Shown piece after piece: positions 47,136 through 59,292 of a stretch of 64,000 nucleotides of DNA (the stretch's first letter is position 1; each line of letters starts with the position of its first letter). The notes beneath the pieces were generated by a model that made no database searches, was not told the DNA's origin, and saw only the letters and a program-made list of their open reading frames with translations. Made by a program: the position numbers and the translations under genes. Source of the stretch: Isoetes taiwanensis (Eukaryota > Streptophyta > Lycopodiopsida > Isoetales > Isoetaceae); NCBI GenBank assembly GCA_021234155.1, contig JAJEKV010000055.1, forward strand, positions 3,157,090 to 3,221,089, in the 5' to 3' direction.

Positions 47136-47225
47136 TTCCTTTTATAGCCGGAGTGAACATCGATCTTCTACAAAGATGATGCGGGATCAGCCGCACTCCA
47201 TCGCATCTATCGGACCCAGAAGCCT

Positions 47226-47650
47226 GTGGCCCCGCCAGCTACCCCGTTGGAGCATCCGCCATCCACAAGGAAGGTGACCGGCATTTACATACTAACGGGG
47301 TTTTTAGTAGCCACCAAAGATATTCTAGGTATATTCCAGTATATACCTAGGATATGCCAAAAACCCAAAAAAACAAGGGTTTGCCCCCTTAGGGGCAACC
47401 CAAAAAAAAAAAAAAAACTTTATTTGTTAGCCGTTAAGTTGTGTATATCCATCTTTTGGCATTAAAAGCAAAGGCCAACATACTTATTATCGCTAAGGTT
47501 TTTCCTCAAAACCCTTTCGGGGCGGGGTTTTTAATCCTGCCGCTGAATACGCTTGTCGCTCTCTTTTGTTTTGGGTCCCATAGGCCAATCGGTCTTCGTG
47601 GACGCTAAAAAATCTATTCTATTCTATTAAAAGCAAAGATGATTACCAAG
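47226..47650. repeat. Hairpin repeat copy 2, poly(A) and retroelement tail
   Basis: Hairpin at 47378-47402, a run of A (47402-47417), then 'tttcctcaaaaccctttcggggcggggttttt' and at 47578-47630 the tail 'cccataggccaatcggtcttcgtggacgctaaaa' with (TATTC)n. The tail matches 37592-37640 inside the mannanase intron. Confidence 0.55.
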
Positions 47651-49110
47651 TTTGTTGAATACTCAAGAATGCTACAAGGTAGCCTTCAAAGGGCAAGGAT
47701 TCTCGATTTCAAATTTCAAAAAAAAATTAGCAAGTGATTCTTCTAATAATGATTATTCATCTTTGCTGATCCATTTCTTATTTGCTATTTATTTTGATGT
47801 TATTAGAAAGTGTTTTTGTTTTGTTTTAGAGGCTTTACTCATAAATATCATGCTTTATTTATATTGTATCTAGATTCATCACTGCTGTTGGATTTGAACA
47901 GATGTCCACCTACACCAAAGAATGACCCTTTGATATTTGCTAAATACATCATGAGGTAAAAGTACAGAGTGCTCTACATTATTACCGGGTTGGGCTTAGT
48001 AGAGAAACTCCTTTGGATATTTGATTTAGAGCATTTAGATGTCACCAACAGAGAGATTGATGGTTTATGAGGAACAATAAGAATTGCATTGTGACATCAT
48101 AGTGATCATTCAATATAAAGTTCATGCAATGATACTAAAGGCATCAGGTAGTCGCTTATTTCATTGCTTTAATTCAACAATTTATTTCTTTGATATTTCT
48201 AACAACTACTGCTTTTAGATTTGAGTCTTCTTTGGCGGGATTTGAGTGAAAAACTTATATATAAATTCTTATGATTCTGTAAGAACTTATTGTGTAGAAA
48301 CCGGATGTAAGAACAAAGAAACAAGGTAAAATCATTGAAGATGAATATCATTGCACTCTCGTGTCATAATAAATTTACTTGCTAATGTGTTTTAGGTGCA
48401 CCGGCCTTGGGCATACGCATGTGCTGCAGATAGTGTGTATTATGTAAGAGAATGATTGTTTGTCAGGTACTAATTTATCACAAAGATGTCCTCTTTAGGC
48501 GGCTGCATAATCCATTGATGTATGGTGCAACCGTTCAAGGTATGAAGTGTGCCGCTAACACCCATCGATCATCGCTTTCATGTAAGCACCTTGCCAGCTG
48601 GAAAAAATACTGCGACGCGGCTTTGGGAAATCAAAAGCGCTTTCAAGTCGAGGGATTTCCGCTGTCGACATCATGATCATATGTTGCGATGGTGGCATCA
48701 ATCCCAACATGCCCATACCAGATTCAAAGATGTAATTTTTATCCGGTGGGAGAGCCAAATTAGGCCGATAGCTTCTGAGAATGAATAAATTCACACATCC
48801 ATGTGGGCTTTTCATTTGTAGCATATTTTATGTGATCCCGTGATCAAGCTATTGGTTGTCCAAGTTACAAATGAATCAAAGGTCCAATTTACCATAATAT
48901 ATTTGGATGGTTTAGGGATGTAGCAATGTGGACCGAGAAATGGAGATGAACTTGAGCGACGATAAAACGAAGGAGAATGGAATGAGGAATGGGCAAACAA
49001 GGCTATGCAAGCATGGCTGCAAAAACACACAGGCCCAAGACAATTTGGCTTATGACAGCCTTCAACCCGCAATGGATAGGGCAACAGATGTATCGATAAT
49101 CTACTAGGAA
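47651..49110. other. No recognised gene
   Basis: AT-rich to about 48400. Overlapping short frames at 48450-48790 have no family match. Confidence 0.35.
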
Positions 49111-49114
49111 AAGC

Positions 49115-49460
49115 CGTGAGGGATATCCTAGCAAGATTTAGGATGGGGAGCCATGACCTAAGAATTGAAAGGGACAGATGGAGGAGAGTAGAGAGAGACG
49201 ATCGGATATGCGTAATCTGGTGATGAGAGGAAGTGGAAGACGAGAATCACATGCTAAATGAGTGCCCAATATATGAAGACATCGTGAACAAATACGTAAA
49301 CATAAGATGGGGTCACCCGCATTACACGCCATGATGGCGAGGACGGAAACAAAGAATGAGAGATCCGCGCACGCAATACCTGAAATGATGACAAGACATC
49401 GGGAAGTACATAAAGAAAAAGGGTTTCTCAAGTATGAGCGCCTGTGAGGCACCATACCGC
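49115..49460 (+). pseudogene. LINE-type reverse transcriptase C-terminal tail
   Basis: LARFRMGSHDLRIERDRW (from about 49130), then ERDDRICVI, EEVEDENHMLNECPIYEDI (49240-49285). The R.GSH.L..E..RW and C..(C)...EDE.H.L..CP.Y blocks are the end of many non-LTR reverse transcriptases. A stop replaces the second Cys region. No upstream RT palm was found. Confidence 0.7.
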
Positions 49461-51163
49461 CAAAAATGCTTAGCTTAAAGCTGATTGATAACGACGCACT
49501 GCACCCGGCCTTGTAAAAGGCTACAATAGAAACCAAAGATGATGTGCTAGTAGAACCCATCAAGGAGCTCGCCCATGCTACATAAGTCCAGGGGACCTCG
49601 GGGCACAAGGGACAATAATGTATTCTATATTTAGCCAACGTAATTAGCTATATATTCCAAGTTGAATGCACATTTGAGGTGTCCCTGTGAAAGTCCTTTT
49701 TGGTAGCCCCATTAACATGCACATTTTAACATACCATCTCCTTTTGTTAAACCCTTCACTTTGCACACGTTCAATATATTTATTTATTTTAATATATGAT
49801 TATTCCACTAATGCAACATCATCCGTTCTTAGTTCGAAAACAGCTTTTGGAGCATTAAACTCAACTACCCATCCATTTTACAAATCCATTGCGGTTGGAA
49901 TTTCTTATTGTCGTTTTATAGATTGAGTGATGTAGGCGCCCACCCATTGAGCTTTTGAACTTGGTAAACTACTTTTTGAACTTGGTAAACTACTACTATT
50001 GATGATACTCTAGAGGCAGAACAATATACGATCTTACATTGTAATTATTGGTGCTGCTTTTCCACTTTCAAGTACGAGGTATCCAGCTTGCACGATTAGA
50101 AGATGTTGAATTTGTTTTTGAATCAGTCTTATATAGGAGGTCTATACGAACACCCATCGCTACTTATGCGTGGCAACGTCAAGCACACATTCTGTATGGG
50201 TGGAGTTTATGCTCCACAAGTTTCGCTATAAATGGCATGCTATAGAAAAACCATTATAAGTGCTCCAAAGTTCTTGGTTCAGATGTTAGTTAATGGATAG
50301 CAATAATAAAGAGGAAAAGCGTTGTGTTCTCTAGAATTCATCGCAGATCCTTGTGTTCTTCGCAGGCATAGCTTCGGATCTGTTCAAAAACATCAAATCT
50401 TTGCCGTATCTACTGTCATTAAACAATTTTAATATGTAGCATAATAACAGGGGGTTTTTTTGTGTTTTTGTACGCTTTTCACAAAGGTTTTCCTAAGATT
50501 TCATGGCGTATTCGAATGGATGTACTAATGCGTACATCTAGAGTGCATCATTTCTTAGTCGTTGATTTAGCTTTTTTTTTTTTCAATGGTCCAACATCCA
50601 AGGGCTCACAACAAAAGTCCTCTTTTTATTTTAGGGGCTGAACATGCAAGCCTCCTGGATAGCATTTCAGGGCATTCTTGCAAAAAATTAATGTTCTTGT
50701 GATCAGAGTGGAAACAGATTTGTAGTGGCAGAGGATGATCCGGCCGGATGCTTGCTTCAGCAGTTTGAGCTACATATTCAAAGTTTCCATGGCATGGTCT
50801 GGTTTATTTACATGTGAGCAAATTTTAAGTGGTGAAATTGGCCTGGAGCTTGGCAACGAGGTCAACAGGAATATTGAAAGCAAGCTGCAAAACATGCGGA
50901 GGGTTTATACCCCCTGCTATGAAGTCGATACGAGCCATGTTCGCCAGATCAGAGGGCAGAAGGCTCATTTAAGCAATTTACCAATATCCCCCACTTTATT
51001 TTATTACGGAGGCTATTTTCCGGATTCCTTTCTTGATCCTTTGTTAAAGTTGCAAAGCCGTCTCTTTTGTAGTCTTGTTCGGTCCCACTTTCCTTGCCAT
51101 GGCCTAGCCGATTGGGTCGTCTTAGCTTTTGAAAAGAAAAATTTTGGGCTGTTAATTTGAAGC
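49461..51163. other. No recognised gene
   Basis: A 141-codon plus frame (50735-51160) runs into the start of copy B but resembles no family. Opposite, a 166-codon minus frame (49138-49638) is the shadow of the reverse-transcriptase tail. Confidence 0.35.
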
Positions 51164-51416
51164 AATTTATGGTGTATAGCGCAGTTGAAGTCTGACCTTT
51201 GGCCCAGGTTTGGGGTTGCAGAGCAGTTTAATCCCATTTATTCTGGTTGCCGGTATGTGTAGTTGCGTAGTTTGAAAAAGCATGAGGGATTTGGTGAAAG
51301 AAGGTGCGATACTCTGTTGGGTTTTCATATCTAAGTATGTGGAAATAATGGATGGTTGCATGGTAGCGCATATTTCAGTTTCAGAAATCTGCTCTAGGTG
51401 AGGAATCTCTCATGGT

Positions 51417-52037
51417 ATGGGAGATCCATTTCCCTCAAAAACAAGCTCAATGCGGATCTTTCCGTCGTTGAAAAATCTTTGGCGAGTTTTAGAAACAGCT
51501 GAGAGGTTGAGGAATCAGGTATACTCCAAAATAAGGGATGGGGCAACATCCAGAACACAGGGAGGGTCGATGAAGAGGGATTGGCCCATGCGGCTTGGTA
51601 AGCTGTTGTTATTTTCTGTGGTGCTTGGAATAGGGCTGCTTGTTGGTGTTGTTGGTAGTTTTCACATGTCTAGGTATATTGGTGGAGCAAAGGCTGGATT
51701 TTTTCAGAGTTCTCCATTGCCATGTGTAAAACAAAATGGGCAGCATCGGGTCCGAGAGTTCTTATGGGAAAACTTCCCTTATCTTCATAATATGACTGAT
51801 GAAGAGCTTCTATGGATGGCCTCTATGGTACTGAGAAGATTAGGCACCCCTATTCGCCGGATTCCTAAGATAGCATTCATGTTCTTAACTAAAGGCCCAT
51901 TGCCTTTGTCGCCTCTCTGGGACAGATTCTTCAAAGGGCATGAGCAGCGGTATTCTATATATGTGCATACTTTGCCTGAATTTACTCTCCAAGTTCCCAA
52001 ATCCTCAGCATTTTATGATCGCCAGATTCCAAGCCAG
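51417..52037 (+). CDS. GT14 (Core-2/I-branching, BC10-like) first exon, copy B
   Basis: 207 codons open from ATG 51417 to a CAG|GTTAGG donor at 52037/52038. GT14 proteins of plants are Golgi type II membrane glycosyltransferases acting in cell-wall synthesis. Seen here: a cytosolic basic N-terminus, a signal-anchor around residues 61-82 (LLLFSVVLGIGLLVGVVG), a stem, then the catalytic-domain start RRIPKIAFMFLTKGPLPLSPL, FFKGHEQRYSIYVHTLP and AFYDRQIPSQ, which end exactly where the family has an intron. Exons that should start VVEWG are not in the window; the SAM piece follows instead. Thus an intact first exon of a truncated gene. Confidence 0.85.
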
Positions 52038-52285
52038 GTTAGGCTCTTTTATTTTTACTTTTATCTGTTCTCTGTAAATTATTTTGTAGAGGCAAAGTGC
52101 TGGACTATTCTAAATTTCTAGAACTCTGAGTTTATTGAATTGCTATAAGGTTTTCATGATAGAGGATGCTTCTCGGCAGCTTTTATAGACTGTTAGATTA
52201 AAGTGATGGCATCGGATAGTGGTGACTCTCTGTGAGTACCGTGGTTCTGCTTGGGGCCTTTTGTTGTTGGAGGCAAATCTTTATT

Positions 52286-52546
52286 ATGTCAACTCCAGAA
52301 CCCCTGGACTTCTTTATCTGGACTCCAGAGGATGTTGGTGTTTGGCTTGAGAAAATTGGTCTTGAAAGCTATAAGGAGACTTTCAAACAAAATGGTGTAA
52401 ATGGTGAATACTTGAATAGTTTGTCAACATTTTCCACAGAGCAGATTCTTCGTTTCATAAGGCGCTGCCACATGAAGTGGGGGGATTTCATCACCCTTTG
52501 TAGGGAGCTTCGGAATATTAAAGTTGCATGTCTGAAAGGAGAGTAA
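52286..52546 (+). CDS. SAM-domain protein piece, copy B
   Basis: SAM domains mediate protein-protein or RNA binding. From ATG 52286: MSTPEPLDFFIWTPEDVGVW, LEKIGLESYKETFKQNGVNG, then LRFIRRCHMKWGDFITLCRE and IKVACLKGE, then TAA. The reading frame stays open after this TAA for another 35 codons (EVRTPWWAPSCFSSVFVKLA ... SRVVSLKFDL, stop at 52652). From memory, this tail continues plant SAM proteins after a Gln, so the TAA probably replaces CAA. No introns inside and a poly(A) of 30 nt at 52742-52771 suggest a retrocopy inserted beside or within the GT14 gene. Confidence 0.75.
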   Translation: MSTPEPLDFFIWTPEDVGVWLEKIGLESYKETFKQNGVNGEYLNSLSTFSTEQILRFIRRCHMKWGDFITLCRELRNIKVACLKGE

Positions 52547-52738
52547 GAAGTAAGGACTCCTTGGTGGGCACCATCTTGTTTCTCTAGTGTTTTTGTTAAG
52601 CTTGCAAGACATAATCGTCAATCTCGTGTAGTGTCGCTGAAATTTGACCTTTGAGATTGACTTTATTCTGCAGCTGATCACAACATTATGTTCTTTGTGA
52701 TTCCTTGTGAAGGTTATGAATAATAAGTATATGATTTG

Positions 52739-52741
<3 letters not shown>

Positions 52742-52771
<30 letters not shown>
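52742..52771 (+). other. Poly(A) tract after SAM piece, copy B
   Basis: 30 A following the same 3' UTR-like sequence as in copy A. The length differs between copies (21 versus 30), as expected for a homopolymer or from calling error. Confidence 0.6.
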
Positions 52772-52774
<3 letters not shown>

Positions 52775-52895
52775 CATGAAGGCATTGAGCAAGAATTTAT
52801 ATATATGGTGTTTGAACTTGTAATAGTGCTGAATGGATGTTTCTTCATTTCTCAATGTTAGATGGAAGATTTTCCCATTTTCTTTCTGCTTTAGT

Positions 52896-53491
52896 TAGGG
52901 CCCGAAGGGCCCAAAATTTTTTTAATATAACAATCAACACACAACTACCATTAACATTATTAACATAAACCATTGCATTTGACACATTTAAATTAAAATC
53001 CCCCTTAAACCCCCTTTGGTTTGGATGCATATTCACCGCGGGGGTTACGAGGGGCGGCGAGCCTCTAAAATATATTAACAATACATGTATAAAATTAATA
53101 CCATTAAGTACATTCTCTCAAACCTTATAGTATTTTGCAAATCTTAATATACAGTATACAAAAACTTGTACATGCATACCCCACAAACGAGGATCGCTAT
53201 GTACGGTCCAGATCAAGGAATAAAGGGCAAATATGCCCATCCGACAGCTCTCGTTGCCCGGAGTAACCCCCGTGTGAATATGCACCCAAACCAAAGGGGG
53301 TTTAAGGGGGATTTTAATTTAAATGTGTCAAATGCAATGGTTTATGTTAATAATGTTAATGGTAGTTGTGTGTTCATTCTTGCAAGCATCAACCTGTGCT
53401 GTTGTTAGAAGTTGCACATATGGAAGTTAAAGGCTGCGTAAAAACACAAGTCAGGACATTAGCCCGGCAACGCCGGGCACACGTTTACTAG
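52896..53491. mobile_element. Foldback unit with Helitron-type 3' end, copy B
   Basis: Same as 5831-6426: inverted arms of about 112 bp, right hairpin GCCCGGCaacGCCGGGC and CTAG at 53488-53491 followed by T. The GC palindrome of family 1 follows at about 53567-53612. Confidence 0.5.
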
Positions 53492-54624
53492 TGATATATT
53501 ATAAAAATATCACCAAGAAGATTCAAAGGAAAATGTTGTTTCTCATGTTAATGTAATACAAGAAATTTATCGTGTCGGCCGCTGCCGCGAAGATTTCTTT
53601 TCCCAAATATTCAATTAAATAGATAGAACCACTACACTATAGGTGAAACATCATGTGTAGATGGTGATTACAAAGGCAAGCTGGAGTTGCAAATATCCAC
53701 CGATGGGAACCAAATTTACCGGTTTGAAAGAGACCAAGAATTTGTACACAATCTATGAATCTAATGGTCATGGAATATTAATCCAAAACAGAAACTCTCA
53801 AACATCCTCAAGATTATTATTTCCATTCCCATGATAAAGAAATGCATATAGGAATCTAATTGTATGCAGTTACAATTTCAAGGTGAGTTACAATTTCAAC
53901 GTCACATTTATGTTTATGCGAGAGCATGTAAAGGTATATATCTTGAATATTCCGCCTTGCCCAACTATATAGATGAGATGACAACGTACATAAATCTATA
54001 TTTCCAGATGAAATATTCTCTTGGAAAAAGGTTTCAAAATTGCCAAGACCTATAGAATATTGTTACTTCCCATTAGCTGTGTAGCTTGGTTATATCAAAA
54101 AATTGATCAAACCTATAATCTCCCAACAAACGGAATAGCATATCTTACATGAATAGAATAGCATATCTTACATGAGTGCAAATTGTGTTCAATACAGTTA
54201 CCACCAACTAATATTTTTCCAAACACATCAGAAATAATTTTAAAGGGAAAAAATACATTCAAACTACCTCCCCTAGTGTTTCTTAGCATGAAAGATTCTG
54301 CCATATCAAGGATGGGAAAAATGTCCATTCATGACATCAGAAAGTGGATCCAGGTATGTGGCAGGTATTTGGCACTGCATGTGGTTCTTACAAGAGTTTC
54401 AAATTTTATTACCCAAAGCAGTTTTATAGAAACCTTTTCAATTACTTTCTGGCAATACAAAGTCAAACTCTAAACCACCATACCTACCCAACTTTAAGAG
54501 AATAACACTGGCAACTAAGGCTTGACTTCTCCTTACTTTAACATTGCCCAAACATTCCAGTTGCTTTTGTTTAAAGCAAAAATCGGAGAGGGTATGCAAT
54601 CTATATGGATCATAATGTTACTAT
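53492..54624. other. No recognised gene, copy B
   Basis: Equivalent to 6427-7568 with a short deletion near 53668 and a 'tatatcaaaaaattgatcaa' insertion near 54091 relative to copy A. Confidence 0.4.
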
Positions 54625-56125
54625 CTATTACAATGCCATATGTGGTGACAATACCTATGCCCTTAGAAATTTGTGAAGGACTTGACAAAGCCCAAAGAAA
54701 AGCTTCTCATTACACATCAGTTCATCATACAACAAGGATCCAACATTTTCAGACCGAAGTAAAAATTGAAAACCATTTGCATAAGTACTTACAAACTGCT
54801 AAACAGTTCACTTGAGGCAAACTGCCTTTTTCATCAAAAGATTCATGAGACTCCAAGTCATCCACCAATACCAATAAAAGAATAATAGCATTTGGGATTT
54901 CATAGAACACGGTTCTTTTACTTGAACGCCATGAGAAGCCTGTCTAATTGAATGATGTTATCTGTGTTTTTGTCAAGAGAGGAACAGGAAAATTTTGCAG
55001 CAATTGTCTATTCAGTTCATGAAAAGCTCATGGTGATAACGAGGATAACATCAGATTGCCTTACAAAAGGAACCATCATAAGAGCAGGAAAATACTAATC
55101 CAGATTGGAACTTTTCCATATCATCTACGTCTCTATATCCAATATCATCTGTTATCCCTGTTAATGGTTGCATTTTCATCAACCATTAAAATGGACAATG
55201 CCCGCAATGTCGATTTTAAATTTGCAAAGAAAACTACTATTCCAATTTGTGGCTTGCATCTAAATTATATACTTGAGCTGGGAAAGTCTATGGCTTAAAA
55301 GAAAGGACTCCAACCATTGCAGAAGTGGCAAAGCACTCATTTTCTGCTGAAATATCCTTCGATCTTATATGAAGCATTATATATTACAATGCCATATGTA
55401 GTGACAATACCTATATGCCCTTAGAAATTTGTGAAGGACTTGACAAAACCCAAAGAAAAGCTTCTCATTACACATCAGTTCATCCTACAAAAAGGATCCA
55501 ACATTTTCAGACCGAAGTAAAAATTGAAAACCATTTGCATAAGTACTTACAAACTTCTAAAACAGTTCACTTGAGGCAAACTGCGCTTTTCATCAAAACA
55601 TTCATGAGACTCCAAGTCATCCACCAATACCAATAAAAGAATAATAGCATTTGGGATTTCGTAGAACAGGGTTCTTTTACTTGAACGCCATGAGAAGCCT
55701 GTCTAATTGAGTGATGTTATCTGAGTTTTTGTCAAGAGAGGAACAAGAAATTTTTGCAGCAAGTGTCTATTCAGTTCATGAAAAGTTAATGGTGATAACG
55801 AGGATAACATCAGATTGCCTTACAAAAGGAACCACCATAAGAGCAGGACAATACTAATCCAGATTGGAACTTTTCCATATCATCTATGTCTCTATATCCA
55901 ATATCATCTGTTATCCCTGTTAATGGTTGCATTTTTCATCAACCATTAAAATGGACAATGCCCGCAATGTCGATTTTAAATTTGCAAAGAAAACTACTAT
56001 CCCAATTTGTGGCTTGCATCTAAATTATATACTTGAGCTGGGAAAGTCCATGGCTTAAAAGAAAGGACTCCAACCATTGCAGAAGTGGCAAAGCACTCAT
56101 TTTCTGCTGAAATATCCTTCGATCT
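54625..56125. repeat. 755-bp tandem duplication, both units complete, copy B
   Basis: Units 54625-54625+755 and 55380-about 56125. They differ by a few substitutions and by short indels. No coding sequence recognised. This is the uninterrupted form of 7569-8745 plus 11851-12340. Confidence 0.75.
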
Positions 56126-56780
56126 ACGGAAGCTAAAACCTTGATCTGGAGGATTTCCCTGCCAAAACGATCCGCCAGAACACAGGAATCAAACCCACTA
56201 GGCTGGCCACAGACGGGCAAGCAGAAAAGCTCGAAGGCGGGCGGCTATGGCGCCGAGAATTCCTCCTTGTCCCTCGCTTGCATTGGAATTTCTTTTCCCC
56301 TTGGTATATGACAATCTTTTCAAGAATATGCAAACAAATCTTCAAGAATATGCAAACCCTAGATTAGATATATTCATTTTTTAAATCAAATACTGTTGTC
56401 ACTAACAATCTCCAATCAATCCATGTGTTTAGATCCTTGGCAAGGCATCTTGTTCTTCTCTTTTCTGGTGATTAGTATAAGGGTTTGTGTGATTACAACC
56501 ATGAAATACAATTATTGATGATTGGATGGTCCATAGCTATTGTAAACTTTCTTAAAAAAACTATTAGGGACTAAAAAACAACATAACCACTTTGAGTATA
56601 GGAACAAGAGTGAGCTCAAACTAGAACAATATAGAGAATACTCTATAAGCAAAAAGTTGATATAAAGGAATAAACAAAATTTTATTAACCGCTGTGATAA
56701 TCACAATATCTAGTCCATGCAAATAAGACAATGATAATTACTCTAATATGGTCTCCTTGGACGATAAAGACAAGCCAATT

Positions 56781-58085
56781 CTATTTATGGTCCATCTTGA
56801 ACAAAGTAACCACTACGCTCGAGTTCACCAATTCAACAACAATGCCATCCGACTCCCAACTTCGGTATGGTATGGTGTAAGCCATATAGCACCCAAATCA
56901 AGCCTCCAGTGGCCGGAGTAGGATGCTCAAATATATAACCGAACACATTATTGAAGAAGATAAGCTTTTGTGGGAGGTTGGAATGTCCAAGTCCAAATTC
57001 CCCAAATAATACAGGCTTGCGCAATATAACATGGGCATCATGTTGATGCTCCCTAACCCAATCATGTGCATATTGAAGTTGGCCTTGCAAAGTGCGAATC
57101 CAATTAAACCATTTTGGATAAAAATGGGCTGAAGCGTAATCAATGTGGGGGCTTCTGTTGTGTCTAATGAAATCAATTCCAGGATGTGGATCCTCTCCAT
57201 TCACTCTAAGCCGTGAATTAGCAATGTAGAAACCTTCTGCCCCATTAGAAAGCAAATGTTTGGCATCTATAGATTTTATAAAAGATGACATCTCATTGGT
57301 CCATGCCTCCAATGTATTCCCAGAAGTGTCATTATGACAGCGTGGTTCATTCAAGAGTTCCCAAGAGAAAATAGAGGGCTCTTCGCTATATTTTATGCCG
57401 ATGAAACGATTGGTTCTATTTAAGATCATCTCAGATATCATTCTTGAAGAAGGTCTTCGCCTTCTCATTCGTAAAGAACAAGTCTTCAAGTTTAGAGTCG
57501 ACAGGTGTAGATGAGTTCATGGCCCATTGAACATACACAAGCTTGCCACCATAAGCTGGCCAATTGTTACCAAAAGGGATGAGAACCTTAAGACCAAGTC
57601 TTTTGGCCTCTGAGATGACAAAATCAAGGCCTTCCATATTGGTATAGTTGTATTGACCAGGGGCTTGTGCGCCAAGCATCCGATGCATTTTGTGCGGGAA
57701 TATTATTCCAAATATTGGTGCAAATGCGTTAAACCCTCGAAAGCATCGCACGCCCAAAAAGATGTTATCTCGGGCCAATTGCTTTGATTCAAGGCCATGT
57801 AGGGTAACCAAAAGGCATTGAATCCATTAACATAGTAAGGACGACCATTAAGAGTAAATTGAATGCCATTGACACGAACCCAATCATCATTCTGATGTGG
57901 AGGAGGATTAGGGGCAGGGAAGTGAGGGCGGGGGATGAGAATGGTTGTGGTGTGAAAAAGAACTAAAAGAAGGGAAACGAAGGCGGGCGCAGGTGAGAAC
58001 GGATATGAGGAGCGACTTTGCATAAAGATAAAGTAGCAACTAGATATATTGATAAGACAATGGTGCTCATGTTAAAAGAACCCAT
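56781..58085 (-). pseudogene. Endo-1,4-beta-mannanase (GH5), intronless, copy B
   Basis: Same gene as 13204-14508. The open frame 57489-56833 is intact through NDTSGNTLEAW (broken in copy A) and both catalytic Glu (SWELLNEP, KPVLFGEFG), then GGLIWVLYG, after which one indel shifts out of the expected C-terminus (SDGIVVELVNSSVVV, stop TAG at 56783-56781). The N-terminal half is in three frames: breaks near 57430, 57660-57790 and 57930-58010, where copy A is intact. Since each copy is whole where the other is broken, and the differences sit at CAG/CTG, the real gene is probably complete. Start at MGSFNMST as in copy A. Confidence 0.85.
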
Positions 58086-59292
58086 TAATGAAAACGGATG
58101 AGACGCGTCTTCCAATCAATAACAGATGACTGTAGTAGTTCTTTTCTGAGCATTTTTATAGCCTGCAAACCCTAGGCCTTAAAAGAAAAGATAGGCTTAG
58201 TTTGGCCCAACCTAAAATATACGAAGCCCATTTTGGATTCGCCATGTTAGACATCTAGCAATAGACTTTTTTCGGCTAACTTAAAATATGTGAAGTCGAT
58301 TTTGGATGGGGGGTACTATGTTCCATTAGTTTTTTTTTCAACAAAGCCTCTTTTGGATGCGACACCTAGCAATAGACTTTTTGGGCTCAAACTTAAAATA
58401 TGCAGTGGATTTTGGATAGCCAGATTAGTTAGCAGGGTTTCCTTCGTTTCCGTTTCTCCTTCGCCTGTCGGCTTCCCACTCCTTCGTCTGTCGGCGATTA
58501 TACTAGCTGGGGTTTACTAGCTGGGGTTTACCACTGTAGCTGGGGTTTACTAGCTGGGGTTTTTTCTATTTTCTTAATGGCAGTTCCATGCACGACTATA
58601 GCGGTAGCAATAGCTCCATCATTTTGTTCTTGCATCAAAATAAGAAGTCCTGACTGTTCAACATGATTAACTTCAGCTTCGATCACGACAGTGGATTGCT
58701 ACCAAATTCTTCGGCCATTGAAAACGTAGGTTGAGTGGTATGGTTGTGAGTCCGGATATTCCTGATCTGCTTTTGAATTCTGGTAATTCTCAACAGCTTT
58801 CCTATCGTTAAAACCATGGTAGATACTGCCGTTGGCAAGAACTCAAACGTTAATTCCGCTATGGCTAGTGTTGCCATTTATTTATTTGCAAACAATCACC
58901 AGGTTGCATTATTATGCATGAAAATTGCTTTGAGTGCTATCCTATCATGATCATGATGCAAACTAAAACTCTGAAGCTGCCCACAGTGAGTATCAAGCAA
59001 AGGAAGGAAGAAAAGGGGTTGGAGATTTCTTCCGCTTAGTGGTAAGGCAGCAATATTAATATGCTTTTTCAAGGAGTCGGGAATGGAAATAGATTTCATA
59101 TATTCTCATCAGATGGATCGGAGCGGAATGGAAAGGCCATGAATAAGAGAATTTAAGCCATTTACTCGGTGAGCATAGCATTTACTTTGTCTCAATTGGT
59201 GGCATAATTATTGATCAATGCAGACATATATTACGTCAACCGGGCAAGTTATGTAGAAAAAGAATCTCAGTCAATCTGCAAGAATATGCAAT

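Noticed and set aside
49138-49638. 166-codon minus-strand open frame
   Set aside because: Antisense shadow of the reverse-transcriptase tail, which has recognisable motifs on the plus strand.
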